Shown: positions 32,627 to 44,840, counted from the stretch's first letter. The stretch: DNA of 64,000 bases from Ashinkailepas kermadecensis (GCA_034440615.1 JAOTOM010002663.1:1-64000), one strand, 5' to 3'. The notes: generated by a model from the sequence alone, not told the origin. Translations and numbers: made by a program.

Positions 32627-32884
32627 TTCGCCCCCCCAAATATTAGGCATCAAGGAAATACTTTCACCCATCGTCATCACATTCCAGGTATGTGCTCCGA
32701 TCCTCCATCGAGGCCGGTGTGTTTTAGCCTACATATGGGCGCTGAAACATTTTATTTAAGCCGGTGTGTTTGTTGGAGTGGGGGGGGGGGGGGTGACGGT
32801 AACGATGGACCAAAGCTCACTGCATGATACTGTAGTCGCATGCTATGACTCAGGTGTTTTATGTTGGCATGCACTGTGCACTGC

Positions 32885-32946
32885 GTAATATGGGCGCTAA
32901 ATAACCAAACCTGGTCGATGCGCCCTAAAGCTCAAATAACCAACCA
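32885..32946 (+). mobile_element. 62-bp LINE-hairpin micro-insertion
   Basis: Flanked by ACTGTGCACTGC (32873-32884 and 32947-32958). Consists of a few nt, GGGCGC, about 25 nt, GCGCCC, TAAAG and an AACC tail. The empty target is preserved at 33622-33633. Confidence 0.85.
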
Positions 32947-32958
32947 ACTGTGCACTGC

Positions 32959-33014
32959 ATTGGGCGCTACATGACCGATGTCGTCGATGCGCCCTAAAGC
33001 CCTAATAACTAACC
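32959..33014 (+). mobile_element. 56-bp LINE-hairpin micro-insertion at the same target
   Basis: Flanked by the second and third copies of ACTGTGCACTGC (32947-32958 and 33015-33026). Hairpin GGGCGC/GCGCCC, tail TAATAACTAACC. The sequence differs from its neighbour by more than ten positions, so it is not a simple tandem copy. Confidence 0.85.
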
Positions 33015-33770
33015 ACTGTGCACTGCTCTTTTACGCATATGACTTCATCTGTTGGCCGATTTTGCCTTTTGGTGATGATGCTGAATAAACATAAGCATCG
33101 TCAAATAATTAAATCGAATTTCTGATATCTGAAAATGGAGTTGGAGAAGTCCGATGATATACGCCCCTGCGTACCGGGGTACAAAAATATCCTGCAGTGG
33201 GCTTACAGAAATAAACAACCGCAAGGAGACTCCATCGAATCCACCAAAGCACTGGACGATTCAGAATGTGTCCCGAAATAAAATTATTCGAAGGGCCTTT
33301 CTACTCTCGATCGTGCAATCTGCGGAAAAAAACACGTTGAGCATCCCCAATGGCGTACTAAAGGGAAAAAATGCCCCTCCCTAATGTTAGGCACCAAGGA
33401 AATTTTTCACCCACGGTCATCACAGTTTAGGTCTGCTGTGCTCTGATGCTCCATCAAGGCCGGTGTGTTTTAGCCTGCATCTGACCGCTGAAGTATTTTT
33501 ATTTGAGCCGGTGTGTTTGTTCGTGTGTGGAGTGGGGAGGAGGGTAACGGTGACGATAGATCCGAGCCCACTATCCGAGCCCAGTCGCATGCTATTACTC
33601 AGAGTTGTTATGTTGACATGTACTGTGCACTGCTCTTTTAATTATGTGACTTCACCAGTTATTGGACGATTTTCCCCGTTGGTGAGGATGCTGAATAAAC
33701 ATAAACATGTACATCGTCGAATAAAAATCAGAATTTCTAAGGTCTGAAAATATAGTGGGCGAAATCCGAT

Positions 33771-35452
33771 GAGTTTTTTTTTGGGAGGGAGGGGGGAAGT
33801 GCGTTGGCACTTCGGCGCCCCCAATGTTTTTCAAAAATCGACACCCCTGGTTCTAGGCAACACTAGCGACTTGTTTGATGCATATTGATATGCTGTATAG
33901 TTTCAAGGTCATGTTAGGTCACCAAGGTCAAGTCAGGTCAAGTTCATGACAGGTTAATGGAACCAAACTTGATCAACTGGAATGTTGCCATAAATGCACT
34001 ACTGGTTGTCATTTGTACTGTTTGTCATTGCGTTTCCATACTTTATTCATGTACTTCACTCCCTTCTTCACGAAGCCGATTGCTCCGAGCTGCCCGACGG
34101 AGCAGTCGGGCGGGCGGCCGGTTCCGGTAACTGGAACAGGTAACTGACCTGATAAAGTGGTGCTATATAGGTGACCTGAGGTCAAATGTTGGGTCTAGCA
34201 TCTGCATTGCATCATTAGTAATGTCCAAAACATCATTGATGCCCATTTTTGAGCATTTAAACACAATCACAGCGATCCATAACGATGACAAGCCAAGCCA
34301 CGCAAAACCGGAAAATTTTGCCAATCTGACCTCATTTGACCTTGAAGATATTGACCTAAGGTCACGAAAATTGCACACAATAGAGTTCACTACTGTGCCC
34401 ATCCACCCTGCGAATTTCGTTCCTCCAGCTTTACTAGGAGCCGAGATCTTATGGGGGGCGGAATCCGCCCCCCCTCCAGTGCGCGTAATTCTCAGAGGCC
34501 CTCCAGGGCGCGTGTTAAACAAACAATACTGGCGCCCGTGAATGACTCCTCTCTCATTTGAGTTTTGGATTTGTGCCTATCCGTACTAAGGGTTAAGTAC
34601 GTTACCATTGTTGAAGTATGCTGGGAAATGAATGTTGACAACGCATTTTTTATATACCTCAATCTAGTTTAACTCCGTGCACCAATGACGATATTTGTAT
34701 GGTGTATGAAAATGTTTTGGTTGTATGACGTAAGATGTATTTTTCGTATTTCAGGGACGAAGACTTCATAGCAACCGCAAAAACAGAAGAGCTTAAAGGT
34801 GGGTGCCTGTGGAGTGCACTTATTTGTTATGAAAGCTTACTGTAAAATTAGGTTCTTGAGCAATTTACATATGAGTTTCCCTGGTAGGAGACGGAGGAAT
34901 GCGTCTCTACAAATTTAGCGAAATGCAATATTAACACAGCGTTGCATTAAAAAGTCAACCTAAAACCCCCATGTCCCCCTACCGAAAATATGTGGCGACG
35001 CCAATGATTGGTAGTGTGACAGTGGCTTCGACAGCTTGCACCCAATGCTAAATAAACTGAGCATTAACATTTGTGTAATCAATTGTTCGTTACCAACTCG
35101 AATGATCACTGTGTCAACTGTTTCGACGGGTAAATTGTGTGCTTGCATTGATATATTTTTCAAAAATTTCATAGTTCTGATATGACACGTTCTGGAATCT
35201 CAACCATGAATGGCTCAACCATTATATACCTCTTATCGTTGATCTTCGAGGTGAGCTGAAGCAGGTAAATGTCGGGGTGCAGCCAACCACCCCTCCTTGC
35301 AGCGGTGCAGCCAGAATTTTATTAAGGGGGCCGACTCCCCAAAAGGGGCCACGCAACAGAACTCTTTCGGCGCGCTTCGCGCACCGACAACATTTGGTTT
35401 CCAGTGTTGAAAATCTACAAATGTCTTCTTTCATCTAGTGCATTTTTGGTTG

Positions 35453-35549
<97 letters not shown>

Positions 35550-35880
35550 GTATAAACATTATGCATTATCTCTAGTTCTTGTCTTGCTACTTAATTTATC
35601 TGCCGTCACGATCTATTACCTATGCTAGGGGGTCGACTTAGACCTGCTACGGTGCCGCGGTGTAATATATAGCCATCCCAAACCACCACAGGCTTTTGTT
35701 ACCAACTGTCATATAGTTATGTTGTACTTCTGATACTGAGTTATTGGTTGAGGAATGTAAACCAACTAAGCTCGCTACATAACGTGCGTAGTAATCGTAC
35801 CTTTACTTTTGGCACTTATATAATAATCAAATCAAATACGAAAGAACAGATAAGATGAATCATGCTATGCATGAACGCAA
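33771..35880. other. No gene; microsatellite
   Basis: Pure TA dinucleotide repeat at about 35456-35549. Inverted repeat GGGGGGCGGA/TCCGCCCCCC at 34453-34473. Short open frames are not convincing, including one of repeating Ile-Tyr from the TA tract. Confidence 0.5.
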
Positions 35881-36661
35881 ATATCATGTTTGTTTGTTGT
35901 TTGTTATTTGGGTTTAGAGGCGCATCGACTGCGTTGGTCATACAGCGCCCATAACAATATTAGATGAGCAGCTTGAGAGGATTGGTTCCGACAGTAACAG
36001 TAACAAACGAGCCTTCACAATAAAAGCAGATCATTTCATGCGTCACGTGAGACAGCTTCTAGTATTGTATGTCGGTGGGGGGTGTAAATTGCTCTGAAGT
36101 CGACATCAGAGATAAAGCGAAAAAGTTGTCCTGAAGTTACCATGGGCGATTGGTCACCCAGGAGATCGCGGAGTGACATCGACTGCATTCCTCCAAAAAT
36201 ACGTCTTCGATCATTTGCAAGCAGGGGGCATGAAATAAGAACGTGACGCACTGACAGCGGTGCATGACATCGAGGACAGCTTGGCCTGTCCTCCCCACAA
36301 AGCAGATGGTGGTGTGTTGGGTGGGTGTGCCCCAGCCGAAGGCGGCAGAGTACAACCTCGTCTCGCCTCGTCCTACGGTAGGACGAGGGCCACTCTCCAA
36401 GACATGGCTTGATTGCTCGTAATTTGTTGTCCTGCAACGTATCCCAGTTGGGCTGCCATTTTTTTAAAAACAAAGGTCACGATAGAGCGGTAATATTCTC
36501 TCGCTGGGAGCGGCATAGATCGTAGGTATGGGGCTTGGGCTGCTCGCTTCGCAGCAGCATCTGCTGCCTCGTTCCCCACGATGCCGACATGGCTCGGGAT
36601 CCAACAGAAGACAGCAGCCTTTGCGGCTTGAGCCAGCAGTCTAAGACGTCGTAAAACATCT
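35881..36661 (-). mobile_element. 5'-truncated LINE, RNase H end, frameshifted
   Basis: Minus strand: DVLRRLRLLAQAAK, CWIPSHVGIVGNEAADAAAKR (to about 36480), then in another frame FLKKWQPNWDTLQDNKL, RTRRDEVVLCRLRLGHTHPTHHHLLCGED and HVLISCPLLANDRRRIFG (36473-36036). The 3' UTR hairpin is GGCGC/GCGCC with an AAC-type tail at 35881. Homology stops at 36661, exactly where a 16-bp perfect inverted repeat (36636-36651 and 36662-36677) folds back. Confidence 0.8.
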
Positions 36662-36677
36662 CGACGTCTTAGACTGC
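36636..36677. repeat. Perfect inverted repeat at a LINE 5' junction
   Basis: 16-bp arms with a 10-nt spacer. The left arm is LINE coding sequence; the right arm is its inverted copy outside the LINE. This fits a fold-back template switch at the end of reverse transcription. Confidence 0.7.
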
Positions 36678-37204
36678 ATCTAGGCTCCAGCTGTTCTTCC
36701 TTAGTTGACCCATCCCTCGAGGAGAATAAACCATGTAATGTCGCGTAAATCACACCAGGGTCGGCTCCCGGGGCAGTGCAGCAAGTGCTTCCCCACCCCA
36801 TTCCGTTGGAGAAGTAGCAACCTTCTAGAGCCAAATCAGTTGAAGACAGACTAAGTTTAATTTTTATATTATAAACTAAATCAAACTAACCCCGGCTCCC
36901 GGGATACGCTCCCGATCAAAATGTATGAGTCCAAGTCACACGCGCGTCACCAGCGCGAGGGGAAGGCACGAGAGGAAAAAATGAAGACCTCTGCAGCTCA
37001 CCCCTCCACACTCACCCTGGGATGCTCAGATTTAGTATGGAAGTCGATAAGGATCGAAAGATAGCCCTCTGACAGCCTCTACCCTTGGGAGCAAGGGTGG
37101 CATGAAAACAAGTTTTGTGTTTTACGGCATGGTTCAAGTAAAATAAGAGCTAATTACATTAATTTATTTCACGACCATATCAAGAAAACACTTTTCAGCA
37201 ACAA

Positions 37205-37857
37205 TCAGGCACTCTCCTGGCCAAGATCATTGGAGCCTCGAAAGTGAAGGATAACGCTGCAATGCTGCGCGACCGTACCCTGGAGCCTGCGATGTTGGGC
37301 GACGTTGAGGGCCAGCTAGGCAATACAAGAGCTAAGGATGAGCTCCCAATGGCCAGTATTTGGTGCATCGCCAGACGGACTGACATCAGACGGCAGTGTT
37401 GTCGAGGTCAAGTGTCCAATGGACGACACGAACTTCAGAAGGTATGTTCCAGCGAGCGGGAATATCGCAGCCAAGCATCATGCACAGTTATAAATGCTGA
37501 TGGCGCTGACCGACGCCAAGCGCGCATTTTTCTGCGTGGCCTACCCAGACTGAGATGAGCCGGCGTGTTCACATAATGTCGGTGACCGGCGATAGGGAAT
37601 ATCGCAAACAATTGGTCCACAGTTGTCACGTTCTGGTGACAAGTTCCCTGAACTTGTCAAAGCATACGCAGCCCTATCGGTCCCACGACATCGCCATCAA
37701 TTTCCAACGTAAAATGGTGCCTGGCCTCTGCATGTCCGTGCTGCTTCTGAGCTTGCTGTCGGAGCACATACAAGTGTCAAGGCTTCTGCTAGAGAAATCG
37801 AGGGCTCGTGCTCCGAGCTGCAGGTCACGTGCGTGCGGACGCGCTAAGTGTGCGTAA
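37205..37857 (+). pseudogene. YqaJ-type recombinase/exonuclease fragment
   Basis: Two segments. The first reads AMLRDRTLEPAMLGD and then, in a second frame, FGASPDGLTSDGSVVEVKCP, the PD-(D/E)XK core of YqaJ-like alkaline exonucleases (SPDG, then VEVKCP with E-x-K). After a likely donor (AAG/GTATG, 37440) or directly, the second segment has ASGNIAAKHHAQL, a stop, then MLMALTDAKRAFFCVAYPD. Such domains are abundant in invertebrate genomes as mobile-element passengers. Stops and frame changes make this copy inactive. Confidence 0.6.
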
Positions 37858-37920
37858 TGCGTCGGTACGTGGCAACGTGCGATAACTTGTATCTGTATTG
37901 CATGTAAATATACACTGTAT

Positions 37921-37985
37921 ATACCACAATTATCCACACAGACGACTGTATATTATACAGTCGTCTGTGTGGATAATTGTGGTAT
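37921..37985. repeat. 65-bp near-perfect palindrome
   Basis: 32-bp arms (37921-37952 and 37954-37985) with a 1-nt centre and no mismatch. It has no terminal-repeat transposon features beyond symmetry. Confidence 0.9.
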
Positions 37986-39800
37986 TTTTAACGCGATACC
38001 GATTAGACGCTGTAATATGCCAAACGTGTCAACATATTCATATGCTTTCAGTCAACAATGGAACATCTTTCAGACTCCAAATGCCACAGTTTAACGCCCA
38101 GAAAGCCCACCTCATCCACGTCGGATTCGAAGGATACAAAATATATGTACACAGTCTAACATTTCGTGCCTTCGGCAAACAGTAGGTATTCACACCAGTT
38201 CCCCACATGCCATGCTGCACATGATACAACCGCGCAGTGGTTTCTGGGCGCGGACGGCGGCGGAACGCGAACACCTCGGTCAATTAAACGAGGACGAAAC
38301 GAACCTCGTGAGGTGCCTGCGGTCAAACGAGTACCCGGTGCATGAACCCATCAATGCATACCTACGTGGCATGGGCGACTTCCAGAATTCCAGTGGGACT
38401 GAGCACCGCCACGAGACGCTGACCACACCAGACCCGCAGTTGTACACCGCACCACACCGCACCCGCAATGAAGGATTGAAAGCGAGGACACCGCAACAGC
38501 TGCTCAATTATTCAGAGATACATGTATGTGACTTTATATCGTGTAGGCAAGCGCATGACTGGCGGCGCCATCTATCTAGCAGCGCCACCTATCCTCAGCT
38601 AACATGCGCGAGAATGGTGACAGACCGCAGCCGGGCATATAAATATAAAATACAAAAATAATACAAATTTTGTATTCTTTTTGTGAAGAATATACTTGCC
38701 AAGCCGGTTGTTTTGAGCCTAATTTGAAGGCTGTATGACCATAAATTCTTTAGATATCCCATTTATATCATACGAGAGGCATCCGGATTTCGCAAAAAAT
38801 AAATAGTTGAATTGCAAAGAAACTATAGCTTACAGAGAAAAACCGACCTCAGATTTGAATTCAGCACACTCAGATTAGCCAGGAACAAGCGTTGGTATCA
38901 ATGCACCAAAAATGTTGTTCCCCAGTGTAATGATTTCTGGTTAGGTGCGAGATGTCGAAACGAGTACAGGAGGATGTCGAAATCGCCATGGAAATAATGT
39001 TATTTAAAATATTTGTTAAGTCCTACAAGCCCAGTATTGATACAACTGCGTGCGTGTCAATTTCCGCTTTGCGTGTTTTTTTAGGTACCTAATTTTGGGA
39101 CACCAATATCAACGATAACGATACAAACACCTATGCTATAAAATGATATTATATAACATAGCACACCATAGGTAATCCCTTCACCTGGAATTGCGCTACG
39201 GGATGTTCGTTATCACGATCCCTGATCCGTTATGGTGAGAATAAGCATGCTGCTTGTAAACAGGATACAGTTAGAAATGAGGAATGCAGACTTCACAATC
39301 ATGCATTAAGAAGCACGATGTCGATGGTCCTTTGGGAAGGATGTCGATTCAGAGTTCAGTAAGTGGTATATTCCACCCTATTTCGCTAATAATTTATCAC
39401 TGCTTGGAATGGTCAGTAACCTACGCGAACAGGTTAACCGAGTTGTTTATCACCACCAGATCCAAAACTGGCAGTTTCTCATGGTGGCCAAATACAGGAT
39501 TCGCAGTTTTACCACCAAACCGATTTTGCTGGTTTTTACCACTGGCAAAAACCGACATGTCAAACTGTTTTTACGGGTTTATACCGGTAAGGGCCCCGAC
39601 AATGCTCAGCTTAATCATTTTCAAACATATATGACATCCTGTTTGTAGGCTTAGTTGAGGCCACGTATCAAACAACGTGTATAATACATTTAAAAACGGG
39701 TGGGGTGGTCAAAGCTTTAAACGATAGCTAGTCCCACACCCAAGGGCGAAAGGTAGAAGTCAGATCTCAGTTGCGATTGACATACCGATTTTTGCCACAG
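37986..39800. other. No recognised gene
   Basis: An open plus-strand frame of 149 codons at 38212-38661 starts at a plausible acceptor and includes GFWARTAAEREHLGQ. I do not recognise it. The rest shows nothing. Confidence 0.35.
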
Positions 39801-40494
39801 GCCTGTGGCCAGACAGCCCAGCGGGTGTCTCCCGCACAGTCGCCACGGCGGTGATGGCCTTGCTGCCTGGGAGTGAGGCGCTGGCGCGGGCCATCAGCAC
39901 CATCGACCACTTGTTCGACACCATGAACAGCACGTCGGCCAGTGACACCAAGCTGGAGCGTTGCAGTTACGGATTCTCCGATGTTGCCAAGGCGACCCAG
40001 GACGCTGCGCTCGACGAGATGGAGGTGCTGGTCACCAATACGTTCAAGGCAAGCGCCAACATCAGGAGACACCGAGTACCAGCGTTGATGCCATTCCAAC
40101 ACGACATCCTGCGCAGCACGGCTTCTCTGCGCGGCCTCTACCAAGACTTGAGGTCGGCATACCCGGAGCTCCGACACCTGATGACCTCTAGGATCAATCA
40201 GGACTTCCTGGAGAATGTGTTCTCCCAGCTCCGAAGTATGTGCGGCTCGAACACTCACCCTGTGCTGTAGAGGCCTGCCAGAGCCGACGCATTCTATTGA
40301 TGACCCTATCAGCTCTGGAGGCCATCGCATGCGCACAGCGAGCCGTCCAGGTCGAGGGCAGCTCGGACTTCCTGAGCACTGGAACGATCCCAGCCCCATC
40401 CGACATGGAGTCTCTCAGCTCGGCTACACTCGACGGACTGGATATTAAGGTGGGAACAATGACAAAGGAGCTACACGACAGGTCGGTGCCGTGA
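39801..40494 (+). pseudogene. P-element/THAP9-like transposase, late exon
   Basis: Acceptor CCACAG ends at 39800. The frame then reads MALLPGSEALARAI, TIDHLFDTMNST, FQHDILRSTASLRGLY, and LMTSRINQDFLENVFSQLRSMCGSNTHP, the signature near the end of P-type transposases (NQDxLENxFSxxR). The frame changes at CCC 40258-40260, consistent with a lost C. It then continues through EACQSRRILLMTLSALEAIA to a stop at 40494. No THAP or catalytic exon is seen just upstream. Confidence 0.75.
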
Positions 40495-40899
40495 GCAGGC
40501 TAACCACAACCATAAATTGCCATCCATTATTTGCCGGTGAGACCAGCTTGAGCTAATCTGAAAGGTCATCTAAAAGCGGTAGAAAAAATGTATTGAGCTA
40601 CTCTGAACGTTTCAGCATCCAAGTGCATCATGCCGTTGATCATATTCCTGTACTTAGATTATAACAATAGTACTACCGAGTAAATTTATCTTCGCCTATC
40701 CAGGCAATGCGATGGGTGAAAGGTTCTGCGGTCCTGCGAAGGTTGTCTAAAAACCAAGTTCCGGGGCAGATACCATCACCTTTCTAATTAACGCAGTCAA
40801 TTTATTACAGGTGCATAGGGTATACTACAGGATCGCCTTCCCTTCCCTATTAAGTCGTGCTGTGGCAAATAATGCAGTGAAGGTCCAGTGACCCGTTTC

Positions 40900-42940
40900 T
40901 CTTGTTTCCAGGGACCCGGGCCTCCTTGCACGTGCAATGCGCTGCACTTGCGGAGCGCAAATGGAGGGAACGCGGGCCGCCATGGCAGATAAAGTCGTCT
41001 GGCCATGCAGATGGCCAGTGTCGTGCCACCAAGAAAATAAGGCACGGCTCATTCTTCGCCAGGTTGTACCTCGAGCTGCATGAGGTGGTCCTGATTGTCT
41101 ACTTCTACTCCCAGAAGACACCCGACTACCAGATCGCCAAGGAGGCTGAAGCGTCTGTGCTGAAGTTGGTCAGGACCGATTAGGAGCAGGCCTCCAATCG
41201 GCCGTGGTGGCTGCATGGCCAACAGCTCAAGAAGCCGGCGGTTGGTTTCACTATGCGCAGGCTGTTGTTAGACAGGTGAGCTTGATTGCTGGAGCCAGTA
41301 ATATACTCAAGCCAATAATTTAGGACAAATGCAATTAGCGATTGTTCCTGAACTCATGTAGATAACTCCTCAGTACCATGGAAATGTCTACAGCGAAAAT
41401 GGTCGTCTTAGGATGGCCTTCACATATGATTGGCTACTGGCCTACCTGAAATATAAGTCAAGTACTTGAATTGTTGCGACATGCGTCTATCCGGGCAAAG
41501 TGAAACTATTCCCAGGAAACAAGTTTATACCTTGGAATCTGGTTACAGGAGAAACCAGAAGGCATCGACGGCAGTTCCAACGGGTACATCACGGGAGAAT
41601 CGCGCTGGGCCCCCAAGAAGGGGCCAGGAATATTACACTGCGGGCCTACCGCGGTAACTTGGTTCGGAATGGGATAGTAACCGGTGATGTGATGCAAAGA
41701 TGGCCAGTACCATGCCACCAAGAGAAACAGGCACGGCTCAATCTTCACCAGGTCGCACCTCGAGCTACGTCAGCTGGTCCTGATCGTCTACTTCTACTCC
41801 CAGAAGACACCCGGCTACCAGATCGCCAAGGAGGCTGAAGTGTCCCCGAAAATCGTTGTGGACTGGGTAAACATATTAAGAGAAGGGAGTAGGCCTTCTG
41901 CAAATGCATGCCCAATATGTGCGCCCAGCACCTGCTATCATTTTATACAACGTGACGTAGCGCATGGGTGTGAGATCTGCTATGCTATCAGGTACAATCT
42001 GAGGGAATGGGAGGTGGACAGACAGACAGACGTCTGTCTGTCTGTTGTTATTTTCGCGACAATTAACAACGCGGTACTCCCTACATTCTTCGTCGGGATG
42101 ACGACGAAGACACGGCGGCTAATGCTGCCGTGCTTCGGAGGGTGGCCCTCAGTCTGCCTGCACCGGCTCGGGTCAGGACCGATTGGGAGCAAGCCCTCCA
42201 GTCGGCCGTGGTGGCTGCCTGGCCAACAGCTCAACAAGCCGGCTGTTTGTTCCACTATGCGCAGGCTGTGGTTAGACAGGTGAACTTGATTGCTGGAGCC
42301 AGTAATATACTAAGCCAATAATTTTGAGCAAATGCAATTAGCGATCGTTCCTGAAGTCAGATAGAGAACTCCTCAGTACCATGGAAAAGTCTAGGGCGAA
42401 AATGGTCGTCTTAGGATGGCCTTCGTTCATGTATGATTGGCTACTGGTCTACATGAAATATAAATTAAGCACTTGGGTTGTTGTGACATGCGTCTGTCTG
42501 GGCAAGGGGAAACTATTCCGAAGTTTATAGCCAGTGTATACCTTGGAATCTGGTTACAGGAGGAACCAGAAGACATCGACAGTAGTTCCAACGTGTACAC
42601 CACGGGGGAATCGCGCTGGGGCCCCAAGAAGACGGGCCGGGCCCTAAATATTACACTGGGGGCCTCCCACGGTAAGTTGGTTCGGAATTGGATGCGAACC
42701 CGGTGATGTGATGCAAAGATGGCCAGTATCGTGCCACCAAGAAAATAATTCAAGGCTCATTCTTCGCCAGGTCGCACGTCGAGCTGCGACAGCTGGTCCT
42801 GATCGTCTACTTCTACTCCCAGAAAACTAGGGAAGCCCACCTGCAGATCATGTCGGACCGCACCGAGAGTACTCTGGTGCCCATCATTCTGCAAAACGTG
42901 CTGCCTTCCCCTTCAAGGACTCCAACTGTATCTGTGCTCA
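40900..42940 (+). pseudogene. ISXO2-like and MULE transposase patchwork with internal duplications
   Basis: The phrase SFFARSHLELRQLVLIVYFYSQKT, typical of eukaryotic ISXO2-like transposases, is encoded in variants near 41050, 41740 and 42760. QIAKEAEVSPKIVVDWVN follows in the second copy. A MULE-like segment (RVRTDWEQALQSAVVAAW, QQAGCLFHYAQAV) lies at 42160-42280, with a shorter copy at 41195-41277. The block 41260-41480 recurs at 42260-42490, so a roughly 1-kb unit was duplicated. QIMSDRTESTLVPIILQNVLP at 42850-42910 is a later ISXO2 part. All frames are broken. Confidence 0.6.
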
Positions 42941-43358
42941 GTTGATGGTGTCTTCCCGCAGGACATCAACTAGTCACTCGATCACAGGAAACATCTGGAG
43001 GCGCTTCCACGTGGTGAGAACTGCCGAATTGGCGGACGCGAACGAGATCGGCGCCCAAGAAACTGCCGCCATGACGTTTTACGGACGACACAGCGCTTCG
43101 ATTGCAAAACTAGTTTATGATGCGCGACAATCGCGACGCGAAAGCGCAAGCGACCTTCTTGAGTGTGGCGTGGACCTGACCCAGGAGAAGCTTCCGCCAC
43201 TGCCGTCGCCTTCGCCGCCTCCGTAGCTTCAGTTACTGCCGCCACCCACGCAGTCACCGTCCCCTTCCGAAACCGGTGCAGCAGACATCGCGGGGTACGC
43301 AGGTATTTCGCAACCCGGCTGCTCTTGGTAGCCGAATGCATCAACGCCGCCGGCACCG

Positions 43359-43718
43359 ATGCCGAGCACCTCTCAGGTGTCATCACCGCAGCAATCGTGT
43401 CCAAGCACGCTGGCAACACCGAAGAAAGCAATAATGACAGGCAAACCAGGATACATCGATGACGTGACCGGCATACGAGTTCACGGCCTACTGGTAGGTT
43501 TTGTCGAGCGAAGAAAGCAGAAAAAGCGGTCCCACGTCCGGTCCGGCATCATGTGGATGCCCGTTGAACTGGTCGTCATCGACATGGCAATCGCTTACGG
43601 TGTAGGAAACCAGACGTCGGACATGGAAGACTTCTTCGACCGACAAGGAATATCGTGGAACACGAGCCGGCACAGCATACCCGCGGTCGTGGTGAAGTTC
43701 AGGAACCTCACAAAGTGA
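43359..43718 (+). CDS. Unrecognised 119-codon ORF
   Basis: Starts ATG 43359 and ends TGA 43718. Contains GYIDDVTGIRVHGLLVGF and a basic stretch RRKQKKRSHVR. I do not recognise it. An open frame upstream (42942-43226, with SKxVYDARQSRRESASDLL-type text) may be part of the same broken gene. No signal peptide or membrane segment. Confidence 0.3.
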   Translation: MPSTSQVSSPQQSCPSTLATPKKAIMTGKPGYIDDVTGIRVHGLLVGFVERRKQKKRSHVRSGIMWMPVELVVIDMAIAYGVGNQTSDMEDFFDRQGISWNTSRHSIPAVVVKFRNLTK

Positions 43719-43739
43719 AGCGCCGACAGAGAAGTGTTG

Positions 43740-44840
43740 GATTAAGTTTTAGTTTTAGTTTAAGATTCAGAAGAAGACATTTCGAAAAACTCAGAATGCC
43801 GTTCAGTGCACATGATGTACAGTAGTTACGTACCTCACGAATACCTGATGTTTATCAGTTATGTTCGGAGTAGATTGTGAAGCGATGTAATTATTTAGTA
43901 GCATAGCTTTGTCATAATCGTCTGTCAGTATATTTCAGCCAGGTCCTTCGAGCGGTGGTATCGTATCTTCTTTGGTTCGTCCTGCTAAGGCATGCATTGT
44001 TTGGTGATATGTGTAGGGTCATACTTGTGATCCGAGCTTTTGCACTTGCCGTTGTATATGTTGTTGTTTTCTAATTGTCTATTAATGCTAGTCACCGCAT
44101 TCCGTTGATATCCGTTGATATGTAGAGGTCCCATTCAGTGCCGTGGTTGCTTTGCCTGGCATGCCGGAATAGTCTCTCATTTTCTAGTTTCTCATTTCTC
44201 GTTTGAGCTCACGTGTTAACCACGGTTTTTGAATTGGCCTTTGTAGCATAGTTTTATGGGAATACATGACTTTGCAGCAGTTATAATGGCAGATATATAC
44301 TGATCAGTTGCAGTGTCCAAGTCATTGTCCAAGAATTGATCCCAAATTCGTGTTTTGTAGCAGTGTAGTTAGTCGTGCTGGGTCTAGTATTGTGTAATCC
44401 CATATGATTTTGTAAAAGCCGCGGCTTGACTGTGGAGGAACGATACAAAGTGATACACCATGATGGGAAAGTGATCCAAGTGTGAAAAAGGGGACATGAT
44501 TTGGCTCTCAAGCACGATATCATTGTCAGTAGTAAATATAAGATCACGTAAGTTGGCAATTTTCAGCTAGTCGTGTTGGCTTATCAATAAGTTGAGTAAG
44601 GCTTAGACTGGTAGCGTTGTCTCGAAGTTTATGGTCAAAGTGTGTCTGCCGCTGTGAGTACAGCAGCGAAACTAGCTATATATTCCCTGCATTGAAGTTG
44701 CCTAATATGAGCGTCGACGTCGGTGGTTCAATATGTGCTAAGCTGGCACTTTCGGTGATGCGATCGATAAATAATTATAGCCGTTCAGAATTCAGATCCG
44801 GAGGAAAGTAAAGGCTTATGGAGAAATATCCGACTTACTG
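43740..44840 (-). pseudogene. LINE remnant: endonuclease end and pre-RT linker
   Basis: Reading minus: LILGNFNAGN (the GDFN endonuclease motif), FDHKLRDNATSLSLTQLIDKPTR, DLIFTTDNDIVLESQIMSP, SHLDHFPIMVYHF (the SDH motif), then RIWDQFLDNDLDTATDQYI and DDYDKAMLLNNYIASQ, which normally precedes the reverse transcriptase. Several stops and frame shifts. The RT and 3' end are missing, so this is an internal piece of a Jockey/CR1-like element, not of the 3'-truncated type seen elsewhere. Confidence 0.6.

Larger units (their letters stand above)
32627..33770 (+). repeat. Duplicated segment, two copies in direct orientation
   Basis: Copy 1 is about 32627-33150 and copy 2 about 33373-33770. Shared features in order: AGGCCGGTGTGTTTTAGCCT, a G-rich run (14 G in copy 1), GTCGCATGCTAT, ACTGTGCACTGCTCTTTTA, GAGGATGCTGAATAAACATA-type text and TCTGAAAAT. 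Copy 1 is longer because it holds two micro-insertions (32885-32946 and 32959-33014). Confidence 0.75.

Noticed and set aside
35404..35628. Small membrane-like protein of repeating Ile-Tyr
   Set aside because: Translation of the TA microsatellite; the same applies near 51019-51246.
37205..43718. Bacterial contamination suggested by YqaJ and ISXO2 similarity
   Set aside because: Both families are common in animal genomes. Here they are flanked by eukaryotic LINE, Harbinger and P-type sequences with splice signals.
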